Below, in pieces: positions 35,811 through 47,345 of a stretch of DNA of 64,000 bases (position 1 is the first letter of the stretch; each line of letters starts with the position of its first letter). The DNA is taken from NCBI GenBank assembly GCA_029931535.1, contig JAQPZY010001561.1:62001-126000 (forward strand). Reading direction: 5' to 3'. Source of the stretch: Margaritifera margaritifera. Lineage: Eukaryota > Mollusca > Bivalvia > Unionida > Margaritiferidae. The notes beneath the pieces were generated by a model. The model worked only from the letters and a program-made list of their open reading frames with translations, searched no databases and was not told the DNA's origin. The translations under genes were made by a program, and so were the position numbers.

Positions 35811-36408
35811 AGAGAATATTCTTATTCCTTTATCTTTAGAAAGACATTCTATCAAACTTTAGTCAAATAAATAAAATTGACATAATATAAAGTTTGGAAG
35901 ATAGTTTACATAAGGTTGTTTTCTTACAGTACTACAATTGTCTGTTTACTGAAATGGTCAATTGTTCAGTTATGTAAACCAGGTGAGCTATATTAGGCCA
36001 GCTTGTTCCTCTTGTTATGGACTCCTTCCTGTTCACTAGGTCACAGAATCCCAGGTATTGGATCTCTTATCAACTCCGGCTATCAGAAATTACTTTAATT
36101 GTAGAATAGTAAATACTTCATTTGTTTGTTTGATCTGATGTAAATGTCAAAATTTGCACTTGAGATGATTTGCAGTCTGAGAAAAGGCTTTGCTTGGGAA
36201 GATGAGCAAACATTTACACACCTTATCTAAAGGTAGTTGTTACAGTAGTACTTGATTGGTACGGAAAAGGGGGTTAAAAATGTTATTTGCATTCAATCAA
36301 TACTTTTTGCAAAGTAAACATTGGAGTTAGAGACAGGTAGACTAGAAAAAGCTTACCAGCAGTATTATCACCATCACTTCTGACATTGTTTGTAGGCATT
36401 GGTTTCAG
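35811..36408. other. Intron, nothing recognised
   Basis: Plain AT-rich sequence. Confidence 0.4.
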
Positions 36409-36620
36409 TATATACTTGCTTACAAGTCTGGTTCAGCTGCAAACAACATAGACCCTGATCTGCTGTTGCATAATGCATTGGCAGATCAGGGTCTATCTTG
36501 TTTGTTCTACTGATTACTTCAAAGAAACTGCATAGACCCAGATCTGCCAGCAACATTATGTGAAAGCAGATCTGGGTCTATGCTGTTTGCAGTTGGGTCC
36601 AGCTTACATGCAAGTATATA
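36409..36620. mobile_element. Double-hairpin MITE, copy 3
   Basis: Ends GTATATACTTGCTTACAAGT and TTACATGCAAGTATATAC are inverted repeats. Hairpin 1 is AACATAGACCCTGATCTGC with its inverse and hairpin 2 is CATAGACCCAGATCTGCC with its inverse. It has the same orientation as copy 2. Confidence 0.9.
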
Positions 36621-37084
36621 CAGTACCTATGGCATCAGTGAAGAAGAAAATGTCTAAGTCATTATATTATTTTTGATAATATGTATCATTTTTGAATGCA
36701 TGTAAAGTTTAGCATCCAGGTGCTGTCTTTAAGCCAGCGTTTTCTCAACAAAAGTTACACTAGGTATTGCAAAATACTAATTACCTATTACCTTTAAAAA
36801 TGTCATCAAGATTATATTCACAGGGTTAACAAAATTCTGATACTGTATTGAAAAGTGTTTAAAAATGCTTAAAATGTTGCCATTTCCTTCTGTTATGCCA
36901 TCGGTGATTGCCAGTATTATGTTGCCTTTTCCCTCCATTATGCCATGAGTGATTGCCAGTATTGTGCTTTTGGATCATATAAATTACTGTGAAGAACAGT
37001 CCATGAATAGAATGAAAAAGTGGGTTAAGGCAAAGCGACTGTTAGTCACAACTTGCTATACTTTATTTATTTATTTTTATATAT
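36621..37084. other. Intron, nothing recognised
   Basis: A short local duplication (TTGCCAGTATTATG / ATTGCCAGTATTGTG) near 36905-36965; otherwise plain. Confidence 0.35.
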
Positions 37085-37259
37085 ATTTTTTTTTTGGCTT
37101 GAATGGCACTTTAACACATTATTGGCCATATAATGCCAAGGAAATGGAAGCTAAGTACTTTTCCCAAAGACACTTAGGCTGACCTGGGTGGGTATCAAAC
37201 CTGTGACCCTCAGATTATGAGTCTGACACTTTACCAAGTAAGTTTCCATGGCTCCCTTA
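37085..37259 (-). mobile_element. tRNA-Met-like SINE
   Basis: On the minus strand it reads ACTTGGTAAAGTGTCAGACT, with anticodon loop CTCATAA (CAT) and B box GGTTTGATACC, then ACCCAGGTCAGCCTAAGTGT and an A-rich end against a T-run at 37085-37094 (+). It is the same family as 56765-56955. Confidence 0.75.
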
Positions 37260-37559
37260 GACTAAATCAGCGTACATGATTTACAGATAATTTACAGATA
37301 TAATTTATGAGAGAAATACATTGAACAGTTGTTTCCTCATGCCCCATAATCATGAAACTACCTGAGCACAAAAATTGAACTTGTGCTAAATATTAAAAGT
37401 TTTGATCTTTTATAAATCTGCTCTGAGTGGACCTAGAGTTATGAACATTTTGCAAGATCTTAGAGTTGGAATCCCTGCACACATGCCAAATTTTCAGTGG
37501 TATTGAGATTCATGTATTCTAAGTATAATTTTTATATGCCTTCCATAAGGCAGAGCGTA
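37260..37559. other. Intron, nothing recognised
   Basis: Plain sequence leading into composite element copy B. Confidence 0.3.
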
Positions 37560-40500
37560 GCATGTTTTGATGTTGTCTGTTGTCCATCTATCTGTTACCA
37601 ATATTGTTTCTGCACAGTAACTCAAATTGAGTTACCAAAATTTGTGGATGGCTTGTACTTGGGGTAAGGGAGCATCCTATAAAGTTTGGATTCAAAAGCT
37701 CAAAGATCAAGATCACTGTGACTAAAAGAAGAAAAAAAATTCTGCACAATAACTGGAGTTCTCCATCATCTAAAGTTTTCCAAACTTTGTGTATGGCTTG
37801 CACTTTGAGCAAGGAAGAATCCTATTAAGTTTGGCATTATAAGGTCAAAGGTCAAGATCACTGCAACTATAATGAAGAAATAATGTAACCATACAATAAC
37901 TGTATTCTCCATAATTCTCCATAATCTGTCTCTACAAACCTTTGTGGATGGACTTGCATGTGGTGGTATGGAAGAACCCAGTTGATTTCAGGGTGAAAGG
38001 CAAAGGTTACTGTGACTGAAAGAAGAAAAATGTTTCCACCCAGTAACATTAGTTGTATATCACAGACCTGCACAAAACTTTGTGGATAGCTTTCATTTTG
38101 GGTGTGGAAGAAGCTTATCGATTTTGAGGTAAAAAGTCAAGATCTCAATGTGATTAAAAGAAGAAAAGTGGTTTCTGCAAAAATGTTAGTTATCTACATA
38201 GAGGACTATTAAACATGTGGTGTGTGTATAATGTGTGTTTTCTACATAGAGGACTATTAAACATGGGGGTGGGTGTATAATGTGTGTTAGTTTTCTACAT
38301 AGAGGACTATTAAACATGTGTGTGTATAATGTGTGTTTTCTACATAGAGAACTATTAAACATGTGGTGTGTGTATAATGTGTACTAGTTTTCTACATAGA
38401 GGACTATTAAACATGTGATGTGTGTATAATGTGTGTTAGTTTTCTACATAGAGGACTATTAAACATGTGGTGTGTGTATAATGTGTACTAGTTTTCTACA
38501 TAGAGGACTATTAAACATGTGGTGTGTGTATAATGTGTACTAGTTTTCTACACAGAGGACTATTAAACATGTGGTGTGTGTATAATGTCTACTAGTTTTC
38601 CACATCGAGGACTATTAAACATGTGGTGTGTGTATAATGTGTGCTAGTTTTCTACATAGAGGACTATTAAACATGTGGTGTGTGTATACTGTGTACTAGT
38701 TTTCTACATAGAGGACTATTAAACATGTGGTGTGTGTATAATGTGTGCTAGTTTTCTACATAGAGGACTATTAAACATGGGGGTGAGTGTATAATGTGTG
38801 TTAGTTTTCTACATAGAGGACTATTAAACATGGGGGTGAGTGTATAATGTGTGCTAGTTTTCTACATAGAGGATAATTAAACATGTGTGTGTATAATGTG
38901 TACTAGTTTTCTACATAGAGAACCATTAAACATGTGGTGTGTGTATAATGTGTGCTAGTTTTCTACATAGAGAACTATTAAACATGTGGTGTGTGTATAA
39001 TGTGTGCTAGTTTTCTACATAGAGGACTATTAAACATGGGGGTGAGTGTATAATGTGTACTAGTTTTCTACATAGAGGACTATTAAACATGGGGGTGAGT
39101 GTATAATGTGTACTAGTTTTCTACATAGAGGACTATTAAACATGTGTGTGTATAATGTGTGCTAGTTTTCTACATAGAGGACTATTAAACATGTGTGTGT
39201 ATAATGTGTGCTAGTTTTCTACATAGAGAACTATTAAACATGTGGTGTGTGTATAATGTGTGCTAGTTTTCTACATAGAGAACTATTAAACATGTGGTGT
39301 GTGTATAATGTGTGCTAGTTTTCTACATAGAGGACTATTAAACATGTGGTGTGTGTATAATGTGTGCTAGTTTTCTACATAGAGGACTATTAAACATGTG
39401 GTGTGTGTATAATGTGTGCTAGTTTTCTACGTAGAGGACTATTAAACATGTGGTGTGTGTATAATGTGTGCTAGTTTTCTACATAGAGGACTATTAAACA
39501 TGTGTGTGTATAATGTGTGCTAGTTTTCTACATAGAGAACTATTAAACATGTGGTGTGTGTATAATGTGTGCTAGTTTTCTACATAGAGGACTATTAAAC
39601 ATGTGGTGTGTGTATAATGTGTGCTAGTTTTCTACATAGAGGACTATTAAACATGTGTGTGTATAATGTGTACTAGTTTTCTGCATAGAGGACTATTAAA
39701 CATGTGGTGTGTGTATAATGTGTGCTAGTATTCTACATAGAGGACTATTAAACATGTGGTGTGTGTATAATGTGTACTAGTTTTCTACATAGAGGACTAT
39801 TAAACGTGTGTGTATAATGTGTACTAGTTTTTTACATCGAGGACTATTAAACATGTGTGTGTATAATGTGTGCTAGTTTTCTACATAGAGGACTATTAAA
39901 CATGTGGTGTGTGTATAATGTGTACTAGTTTTCTACATAGAGAACCATTAAACATGTGGTGTGTGTATAATGTGTGCTAGTTTTCTACATAGAGAACTAT
40001 TAAACATGTGGTGTGTGTATAATGTGTGCTAGTTTTCTACATAGAGGACTATTAAACATGGGGGTGAGTGTATAATGTGTACTAGTTTTCTACATAGAGG
40101 ACTATTAAACATGGGGGTGAGTGTATAATGTGTACTAGTTTTCTACATAGAGGACTATTAAACATGTGTGTGTATAATGTGTGCTAGTTTTCTACATAGA
40201 GGACTATTAAACATGTGTGTGTATAATGTGTACTAGTTTTCTACATAGAGAACTATTAAACATGTGGTGTGTGTATAATGTGTGCTAGTTTTCTACATAG
40301 AGAACTATTAAACATGTGGTGTGTGTATAATGTGTGCTAGTTTTCTACATAGAGGACTATTAAACATGTGGTGTGTGTATAATGTGTGCTAGTATTCTAC
40401 ATAGAGGACTATTAAACATGTGGTGTGTGTATAATGTGTACTAGTTTTCTACATAGAGGACTATTAAACGTGTGTGTATAATGTGTACTAGTTTTTTACA

Positions 40501-42810
40501 TCGAGGACTATTAAACATGTGTGTGTATAATGTGTGCTAGTTTTCTACATAGAGGACTATTAAACATGTGGTGTGTGTATAATGTGTACTAGTTTTCTAC
40601 ATAGAGAACCATTAAACATGTGGTGTGTGTATAATGTGTGCTAGTTTTCTACATAGAGAACTATTAAACATGTGGTGTGTGTATAATGTGTGCTAGTTTT
40701 CTACATAGAGGACTATTAAACATGGGGGTGAGTGTATAATGTGTACTAGTTTTCTACATAGAGGACTATTAAACATGGGGGTGAGTGTATAATGTGTACT
40801 AGTTTTCTACATAGAGGACTATTAAACATGTGTGTGTATAATGTGTGCTAGTTTTCTACATAGAGGACTATTAAACATGTGTGTGTATAATGTGTACTAG
40901 TTTTCTACATAGAGAACTATTAAACATGTGTGTGTATAATGTGTGCTAGTTTTCTACATAGAGAACTATTAAACATGTGGTGTGTGTATAATGTGTGCTA
41001 GTTTTCTACATAGAGGACTATTAAACATGTGGTGTGTGTATAATGTGTGCTAGTTTTCTACATAGAGGACTATTAAACATGTGGTGTGTGTATAATGTGT
41101 GCTAGTTTTCTACGTAGAGGACTATTAAACATGTGGTGTGTGTATAATGTGTGCTAGTTTTCTACATAGAGGACTATTAAACATGTGGTGTGTGTATAAT
41201 GTGTGCTAGTTTTCTACATAGAGGACTATTAAACATGTGGTGTGTGTATAATGTGTACTAGTTTTCTGCATAGAGGACTATTAAACATGTGGTGTGTGTA
41301 TAATGTGTGCTAGTATTCTACATAGAGGACTATTAAACATGTGGTGTGTGTATAATGTGTACTAGTTTTCTACATAGAGGACTATTAAACGTGTGTGTAT
41401 AATTTGTACTAGTTTTTTACATCGAGGACTATTAAACATGTGTGTGTATAATGTGTGCTAGTTTTCTACATAGAGGACTATTAAACATGTGGTGTGTGTA
41501 TAATGTGTACTAGTTTTCTACATAGAGGACTATTAAACATGTGGTGTGTGTATAATGTGTGCTAGTTTTCTACATAGAGAACTATTAAACATGTGGTGTG
41601 TGTATAATGTGTGCTAGTTTTCTACATAGAGGACTATTAAACATGGGGGTGAGTGTATAATGTGTGTTAGTTTTCTACATAGAGGACTATTAAACATGGG
41701 GGTGAGTGTATAATGTGTGCTAGTTTTCTACATAGAGGACTATTAAACATGTGGTGTGTGTATAATGTGTGCTAGTTTTCTACATAGAGGACTATTAAAC
41801 ATGTGGTGTGTGTATAATGTGTGCTAGTTTTCTACATAGAGGACTATTAAACATGGGGGTGGGTGTATAATTTGTGGTAATTATCTACATAGAGGACTAT
41901 TAAACATGGGGGAGGGTGTATAATGTGTTATCTACATAGAGGACTAATAAAAATGGGTGGGTGTATAATGTGTGTTAGTTATTTACATATAGGACTATTA
42001 AACATGGGGTTGGGGGTGGGTGTACAATTTGTGAGTTATCTACATAGAGGACTATTAAATATGGGGTGGGTTTATAATATGTGTTAGTTATCTACATAGA
42101 GGACTATTAAACACTGGGTAGGTGTGTAATGTGTGTTAGTTATCTACATAGACAACTATTAAACATGGGGTAGGTGTATAATGTGTGTTATCTACATAGA
42201 AGTCTGTTAAACATGGAGTTGGTGTATAATGTGTGTTACTTATCTACATAAAGGTCTGTTAAACATGGGGTGGGCATATAATGTGTGTTAGTTATCAAAA
42301 TAGACGACTATTAAACATGGGGTGAGTGTATAATGTGTGTTATCTACATAGAAGCCTCTTCAACATGGAGTGGGTGTATAATGTGTGTTAGTTATCTACA
42401 TAAAGGTCTGTTAAACATGGGGTGGGTGTATAATGTGTGTTAGTTATCTACATAGATGACTATTAAACATGGGATGTGTGTATAATATGTGTTAGTTATC
42501 TTCATAGAGGACTATTAAACATGGGGTGGGTGTATATTGTGTGTTAGTTTTCTACATAGAGGACCCTTAAACACAGAGTGGGCATATAATGTGTGTTAGT
42601 TATCTACATAGACGACTATTAAACATTGGGTGGGTGTATAATGTGTGTTATCTACATAGAAGTCTGTTAAACATTGGGTGGGTGTATAATGTGTGTTAGT
42701 TATCTACATAGATGACTATTAAACATGAGGTGGTGTATAATATGTGTTTTATACATAGAGGACTATTAAACATGGGGTAGGTTTATAATGTGTGTTAGTT
42801 ATCTACATAC
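37560..42810 (+). mobile_element. Composite repeat element, copy B, with hugely expanded tail
   Basis: The core (37560-38200) has four to five units with CCAAACTTTGTGGATGG, CTTGCACTTTGAGCAAGGAA and AAGGTCAAAGGTCAAGATCA. At about 38200 it passes directly into the 52-bp tail repeat, which in copies A and C is present only once or twice. The core-tail junction order is conserved among the three copies. Confidence 0.8.
38200..42810. repeat. 52-bp minisatellite, nearly 90 copies
   Basis: The unit is TAGTTTTCTACATAGAGGAC, TATTAAACATGTGGTGTGTG, TATAATGTGTGC; a 48-bp form lacks part of the GTGGTGTG. From 38200 to 41860 copies are very alike and show higher-order duplication (the rare ACGTGTGTGTATAA variant with TTTTTTACATCGAGG recurs near 39804, 40468 and 41388). 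From 41860 to 42810 copies are diverged (GGGGTGGGTG forms), so the right end looks older. Confidence 0.96.
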
Positions 42811-42934
42811 ATGGTACTCTTATTATATACTGGTTTGGTAGATGGTGTAAGACTACATTTTTTGTGTGGAAACAAAAAAGGTAACAGATGTATGGATGTA
42901 TGGACAGACATACTGATGGATATTACAGTTACTA

Positions 42935-43296
42935 ATTTATCTGGGATTCCACCCAGTGAGACAGAAGTATTTTGACGTGAACTGCTTGATAAAACTCTAC
43001 GAGGACATACCAGCTGAACAAATCATGAACTTTTTAAGGGAATGCAGTTTATACAACAAATTTTAATCATGTTTTAAGGATTTTACATGTGTTACCTTTA
43101 TCTGTTATTTTATATACATTTTACAGAATTTTTATATTTTACATTTTATATTTTATCTTGTTGTACTTAATGTTCACAATTTTTTGGACAGGTTTATTTT
43201 CCTAAATTTTGTGCAATTCCTTTTCTACTTTTTTCAAACATTACCTTTGGTTGGCACTACATAGCCACTTTTGTTTTGAGGTGACATAAAACACTG
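42935..43296 (+). pseudogene. 3' end of the same LINE family, + strand
   Basis: From 42944 the frame reads GFHPVRQKYFDVNCL and ends NFLRECSLYNKF, stop TAA at 43064-43066. It is nearly identical in protein to the minus-strand copy at 10867-11080. The 3' UTR shares CATGTTTTAAGGATTTTACA and GGCACTACATAGCCACTTTT with that copy. It ends directly in a long (CATA)n tract. Only about 360 bp of the element remain, consistent with 5' truncation on insertion. It abuts the end of the 52-bp minisatellite region. Confidence 0.82.
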
Positions 43297-43456
43297 CTAC
43301 ATACATACATACATACATACATACATACATACATACATACATACATACATACATACATACATACATACATACATACATACATACAGACAGACAGACAGAC
43401 ATACATACATACATACATCCATACATATACATACAGACATACATACATACATACAT
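43297..43456 (+). repeat. (CATA)n / (CAGA)n microsatellite, LINE 3' tail
   Basis: About 160 bp of ACAT/CATA repeats with a short CAGA block near 43384-43400. It begins exactly where the LINE 3' UTR ends, so it is probably the element's 3' tail expanded by slippage. It produces long meaningless Met-Tyr-Val-Cys frames on the minus strand. Confidence 0.9.
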
Positions 43457-43669
43457 ATAGTGCAATATTTGAATACAGTTCTGCACTGCAATCGGTTCCA
43501 TCATCAGGTTGGGATCCCCTATCCTAGAGCGTTAAGGCGCTGACCCACAACACTCTCCAGCGGTGCAACAACTGAGTTGATCAGACTCAGCCCGGAACAT
43601 ACATACATGCACACACACACACACACACATCCATCCATCCATCCATACATACATACATACATACAAATG
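43457..43669. repeat. Short microsatellites and a small unknown segment
   Basis: (AC)n at about 43607-43629, (ATCC)n at 43630-43643 and (ATAC)n at 43644-43664. Between 43500 and 43590 is an unrecognised segment with CCTAGAGCGTTAAGGCGCTG. Confidence 0.7.
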
Positions 43670-43925
43670 GAACTCATAACATCATAGCATTATACAAAGA
43701 AAGAAATCCATAGATTTTGGGGTCTAAAGGTCTGAGGTCAAGAGTATGGTAAGTCTAATAAGAAAATAATGGTTATGCACAGTAAGTTTAGTTCAAGACT
43801 ACATACCTTGACCATGTTCAAGGTCATTGAGACTCATTGGTCAGTAATCTCCAGAGTCAGCCATGCCCTACTAGTTCCTACATAGAGAACCATTAAACAT
43901 GGGGCTGTCATATAATGTACCATTT
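43670..43925 (+). mobile_element. Composite repeat element, copy C (one core unit, one tail unit)
   Basis: GGTCTAAAGGTCTGAGGTCA, GACTACATACCTTGACCATG and TTCAAGGTCATTGAGACTCA are followed by one tail unit (CTACATAGAGAACCATTAAA...TATAATGTACC). It aligns to the end of copy A, including the TAATCTCCAGAG-CA-CCATGCC block between core and tail. It ends just before the candidate 51-nt exon. Confidence 0.8.
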
Positions 43926-43945
43926 ACAGTTTTCTTTTTCCCCAG

Positions 43946-43996
43946 GGTCTAGGTTCAAGTCTCATAGGCACAGCAAAGGATATTGAATCCAGCCAG
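43946..43996 (+). other. Candidate 51-nt cassette (poison) exon in ICA1 intron 2
   Basis: A strong acceptor (CAGTTTTCTTTTTCCCCAG) and a donor (CAG|GTAAAAG) bracket exactly 51 nt, only 154 nt before the ICAC exon. Frame 0 is open (GLGSSLIGTAKDIESSQ), but the flanking exons join in phase 1, and in that phase the segment contains TGA. If included between the known exons it would therefore terminate the protein and mark the mRNA for decay. It could instead be a decoy, or need another unseen exon to restore phase. Confidence 0.4.
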
Positions 43997-44149
43997 GTAA
44001 AAGAGTCTGTATGTAGATCAATATTAATATTAATATGTATATGTAATATTAATATGTAGATTAATATTTATACTTTTACAAACTATATTCACACGTCAGT
44101 TCTATAATATACTTCAGTTTTCAATTCAGCTTTTTTCATTGTGTTGTAG

Positions 44150-44410
44150 GTCCAAGAGATCTGTTAACAGAAGATCTGATTCTTGAACCTGATGACAGTG
44201 AGAAGGATGACATGACCATCCTAAATGAGATTCTGAATGCTCCATCCACTGGGGAAGATGACTTTTCACGTGAGTGGCAGGCAGTTTTTGGACATACACC
44301 ACTGACAGCTGGAACAACATACACTCCAGGGGAACCAGATCAGCTCACCAACCAGTCCGAGTTCATGCCATCGAATCTCCTTGATATTTCAAGAAGGGAG
44401 GCTTCACAAG
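44150..44410 (+). CDS. ICA1: ICA1-like gene, ICAC-domain exon
   Basis: This 261-nt exon follows the acceptor CATTGTGTTGTAG and is phase 1 at both ends. It encodes recognisable ICAC-domain motifs: MTILNEILNAPS, then DDFSREWQAVFG, then a Pro/Thr spacer and EFMPSNLLD. The order NEILNA, EW-AVFG and F-PS-LLD is that of vertebrate ICA1 C-termini, which makes this a strong orthology call. Two donors are possible: CAAG|GTTTGG ending at 44410, or GAGA|GTAAAG ending at 44419; they differ by 9 nt, keep the same phase, and would add three residues (Leu-Glu plus a changed junction). The first has the better exon side, the second the better intron side. The ICAC domain is the part of ICA69 outside the BAR domain and its biochemical role is poorly defined. 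Confidence 0.92.
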
Positions 44411-44631
44411 GTTTGGAGAGTAAAGTTTGAATGTTCTTTATTTCTGAACCCAAAATTAAACCAATTAATAGTTCACCTAAGATACACAATACCTCCAGCC
44501 TGTTGTGTTCTCTGCTTTACCATGTACTGTTGTTGTAATGATGTGCATAAAGGAAATTAGTAACATTAACTTGTAATGAGGAAAAGCAAGTGTATGTTGT
44601 ATCTGCTTGTCCATGAGCTAATATGCACTCT

Positions 44632-44757
44632 AAGTACAGTAGGGCAGGTTATACCAGATGGCATAAACTCCCTCTCTCAGTACAGAAGACCAGATCATGC
44701 CAGATGGCATAAATTTCCTCTCTCAGTACAGTAGGGCAGATCATGCCAGATGGCATA
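44632..44757. repeat. 46-bp minisatellite, left part
   Basis: The unit is CTCCCTCTCTCAGTACAGTA, GGGCAGGTCATGCCAGATGG, CATAAA. About two and a half units lie here before the inserted element; the array resumes at 46661. Confidence 0.9.
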
Positions 44758-46660
44758 GGTAGCGCTCTCCAGTTTCGTACTTTGCATAGGGTTCGATTTT
44801 TAAAGAAAAAGAAAATTTGGGTTATAGAGTATACAGCTTGGTCTTACTTAACATGTGCACCTCTAAAAAAAAACTGCTAGCTCCGCTTGGTCATTTTCAC
44901 TTCCTGGACTTCAAAGGTAAATAATAAAAAAAAGAGCCGATAACTTTTTTTACTTTTTAGATATTTTGTAATTCATTCATAGTACTTTCAGAGGCTGGTA
45001 TTGTCTGCTCTGGCAAAATTTGTTTCCCTATTTTAATAACTGCTGAAAATAGTGCACTTTTGACTAATTCAGGCTGATTTTTCGAGTACTTTGGAGCGGC
45101 CATTTTGTCTGCTGTCTGCTTAGATCATGTCCAGTTTCCACAAGTACAATATGTAAAGAAATTTCAGCCACAGTACATGAAAGTAACATAGAGGTATGCC
45201 AACATTCTCTAAATTGTGCATGTTGCAAATGCAAAATACTTCATCTTACACCTGTCACTCTCTCAGAAGCATGTATTATCTGTAGAGCGCCCCCATAAAG
45301 ACAACATATGCATTATTATTATATGATTTAATTTTGGTGTTGTATAGCTGAAACATTTAAGCCGCAAGCATCTAAACAGTACTTTTGAATAATTCTCATG
45401 TATTTCGCCACAGAACAGTATTCATTTGTAGCAAAGTCCCACACAAGCCCAGCCCCCCCCCCCCCCATTGATGAAAAGTGGGCTATTTTAAAACTACACC
45501 TTGCATTTTCTCAACAATAGCAACCAATGTTTTGGTAAAAGACAGGAACATGAAACTTGCCACAATTATTCATGAGATGTCACTAATAAAATTTACAGAC
45601 TGAACAGGGATGGAAGAGTTCAGGTTCACAGAGGTCAAAGGGTACAAAGTTTGCTAATTCTTCTAACACTAGTATATGGAAGAAAGCGAATCTGCTTTAT
45701 CGTCATTATTTTCCAGAATTTTATTACAAGCGAATGATAAGAAACATTTTTGCTATATTTTTCTTTGACTTAATACAACAGTTTTAAATTTAAGTTGACT
45801 TTACTCCTATGTTCTAAGACTTCTAATTTCCCCAAAATTGAGGTCATTGCACACAAAATACTGCCGCAAGGCATATTGTGTAAGCAAGAGCAAAATAGGC
45901 ATAATTAGCTTATTTTTATGCATAACATCAATGTTAATATACCATTTTGTTGAGAAATGCATACATAATTATATGAGAAAGAGAAAAGCAATTGCAAAAA
46001 TTTTCATATTTGTTTTAAGGTGGTGCTCTCCAGTTTCGTACTTTGCATAGGGTTAGATTTTTTAAGAAAAAGAATTACCCAGGTTTTCCTCATTGGCTGT
46101 CCTGGCTATTTCAAAAAGACCTTGTATGTCTTAGGTATTGTTAAAAGAACTTTGAATTCCCTTTATTTTGGTGTATGATTGATGGGTGAAATTTTGGTTA
46201 TAGAGTATACAGCTTGGTCTTACTTAAGATGTGCACACCTAAAAAAAACTGCTAGCTCCGCTTGGTCATTTGCACTTCCTGGACTTCAAAGGTAAATAAT
46301 AATAAAAAAGAGCCGATAACTTTTTTTACTTTTTAGATATTTTGTAATTCATTCATAGTACTTTCAGAGGCTGGTATTGTCTGCTCTGGCAAAATTTGTT
46401 TCCCTATTTTAATAACTGCTGAAAATAGTGCACTTTTGACTAATTCAGGCTGATTTTTCGAGTACTTTGGAGCGGCCATTTTTGCTTAGATCATGTCCAG
46501 TTTCCACAAGTACAATATGTAAAGAAATTTCAGCCACAGTACATGAAAGTAACATAGAGGTATGCCAACATTCTCTAAATTGTGCATGTTGCAAATGCAA
46601 AATACTTCATCTTACACCTGTCACTCTCTCAGAAGCATGTATTATCTGTAGAGCGCCCCC
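44758..46660. mobile_element. DNA element with duplicated ends, inserted in the 46-bp array, ATA target duplication
   Basis: The left end GGTAGCGCTCTCCAG and right end CTGTAGAGCGCCCC are inverted repeats, flanked by ATA on both sides (44755-44757, 46661-46663). Two long direct copies, 44758-45294 and 46019-46660, are nearly identical except that the left lacks about 110 bp found in the right and carries a few extra bases near 45105. About 725 bp of other sequence, including a C homopolymer at 45456-45468, separates them. No transposase was recognised. Confidence 0.8.
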
Positions 46661-47345
46661 ATAAACTCCCTCTCTCTCAGTACAGTAGGGCAGGTTATAC
46701 CAGATGGCTTAAACTCCCTCTCTCAGGTTATACCAGATGGCTTAAACTCCCTCTCTCAATACAGTAGGGCATATCATGCCAGATGGCATAAACTCCCACT
46801 CTCTCAGTACAGTAGGGCAGGCCATGCCAGATGGCATAAACTCCCTCTCTCAGTACAGTAGGGCATATCATGCCAGATGGCATAAACTCCCACTCTCTCA
46901 GTACAGTAGGGCAGGCCATGCCAGATGGCATAAACTCCCTCTCTCAGTACAGTAGTGCAGGTCATACCAGATGGCTTAAACTTCCTTTCTCAGTACAATA
47001 GGGCAGGTTATACCAGATGGCTTAAACTCCCTCTCTCAATACAGTAGGGCATATCATGCCAGATGGCATAAACTCCCACTCTCTCAGTACAGTAGGGCAG
47101 GCCATGCCAGATGGCATAAACTCCCTCTCTCAGTACAGTAGGGCATATCATGCCAGATGGCATAAACTCCCACTCTCTCAGTACAGTAGGGCAGGCCATG
47201 CCAGATGGCATAAACTCCCTCTCTCAGTACAGTAGGGCATGTCATGCCAGATGGCATAAACTCCCACTCTCAGTACAGTGGTGCGGGTCATGGCCGATGG
47301 CATAAACTCTGTCTCAGTACAGTAGGGCAGGTTATACCAGATGAC
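46661..47345. repeat. 46-bp minisatellite, right part, with 280-bp higher-order repeat
   Basis: About 15 units. A six-unit block is duplicated: 46728-46931 and 47008-47211 are identical in their minus-strand translation. It also gives spurious open frames. Confidence 0.93.

Noticed and set aside
43241..43504. Met-Tyr-Val-Cys repeat frames on the minus strand
   Set aside because: Translation of the (CATA)n microsatellite at the LINE tail.
43500..43590. tRNA-like segment with GATCCCAACC on the minus strand
   Set aside because: Spacing of putative A and B boxes is unclear and no cloverleaf could be drawn.
44758..46660. LTR retrotransposon based on long direct repeats at both ends
   Set aside because: Ends are inverted repeats (GCGCTCT/AGAGCGC) rather than TG...CA, and no primer-binding site, polypurine tract or gag-pol sequence is present.
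46728..47211. Two identical 67-codon frames on the minus strand
   Set aside because: They are translations of a duplicated six-unit block in the 46-bp array.
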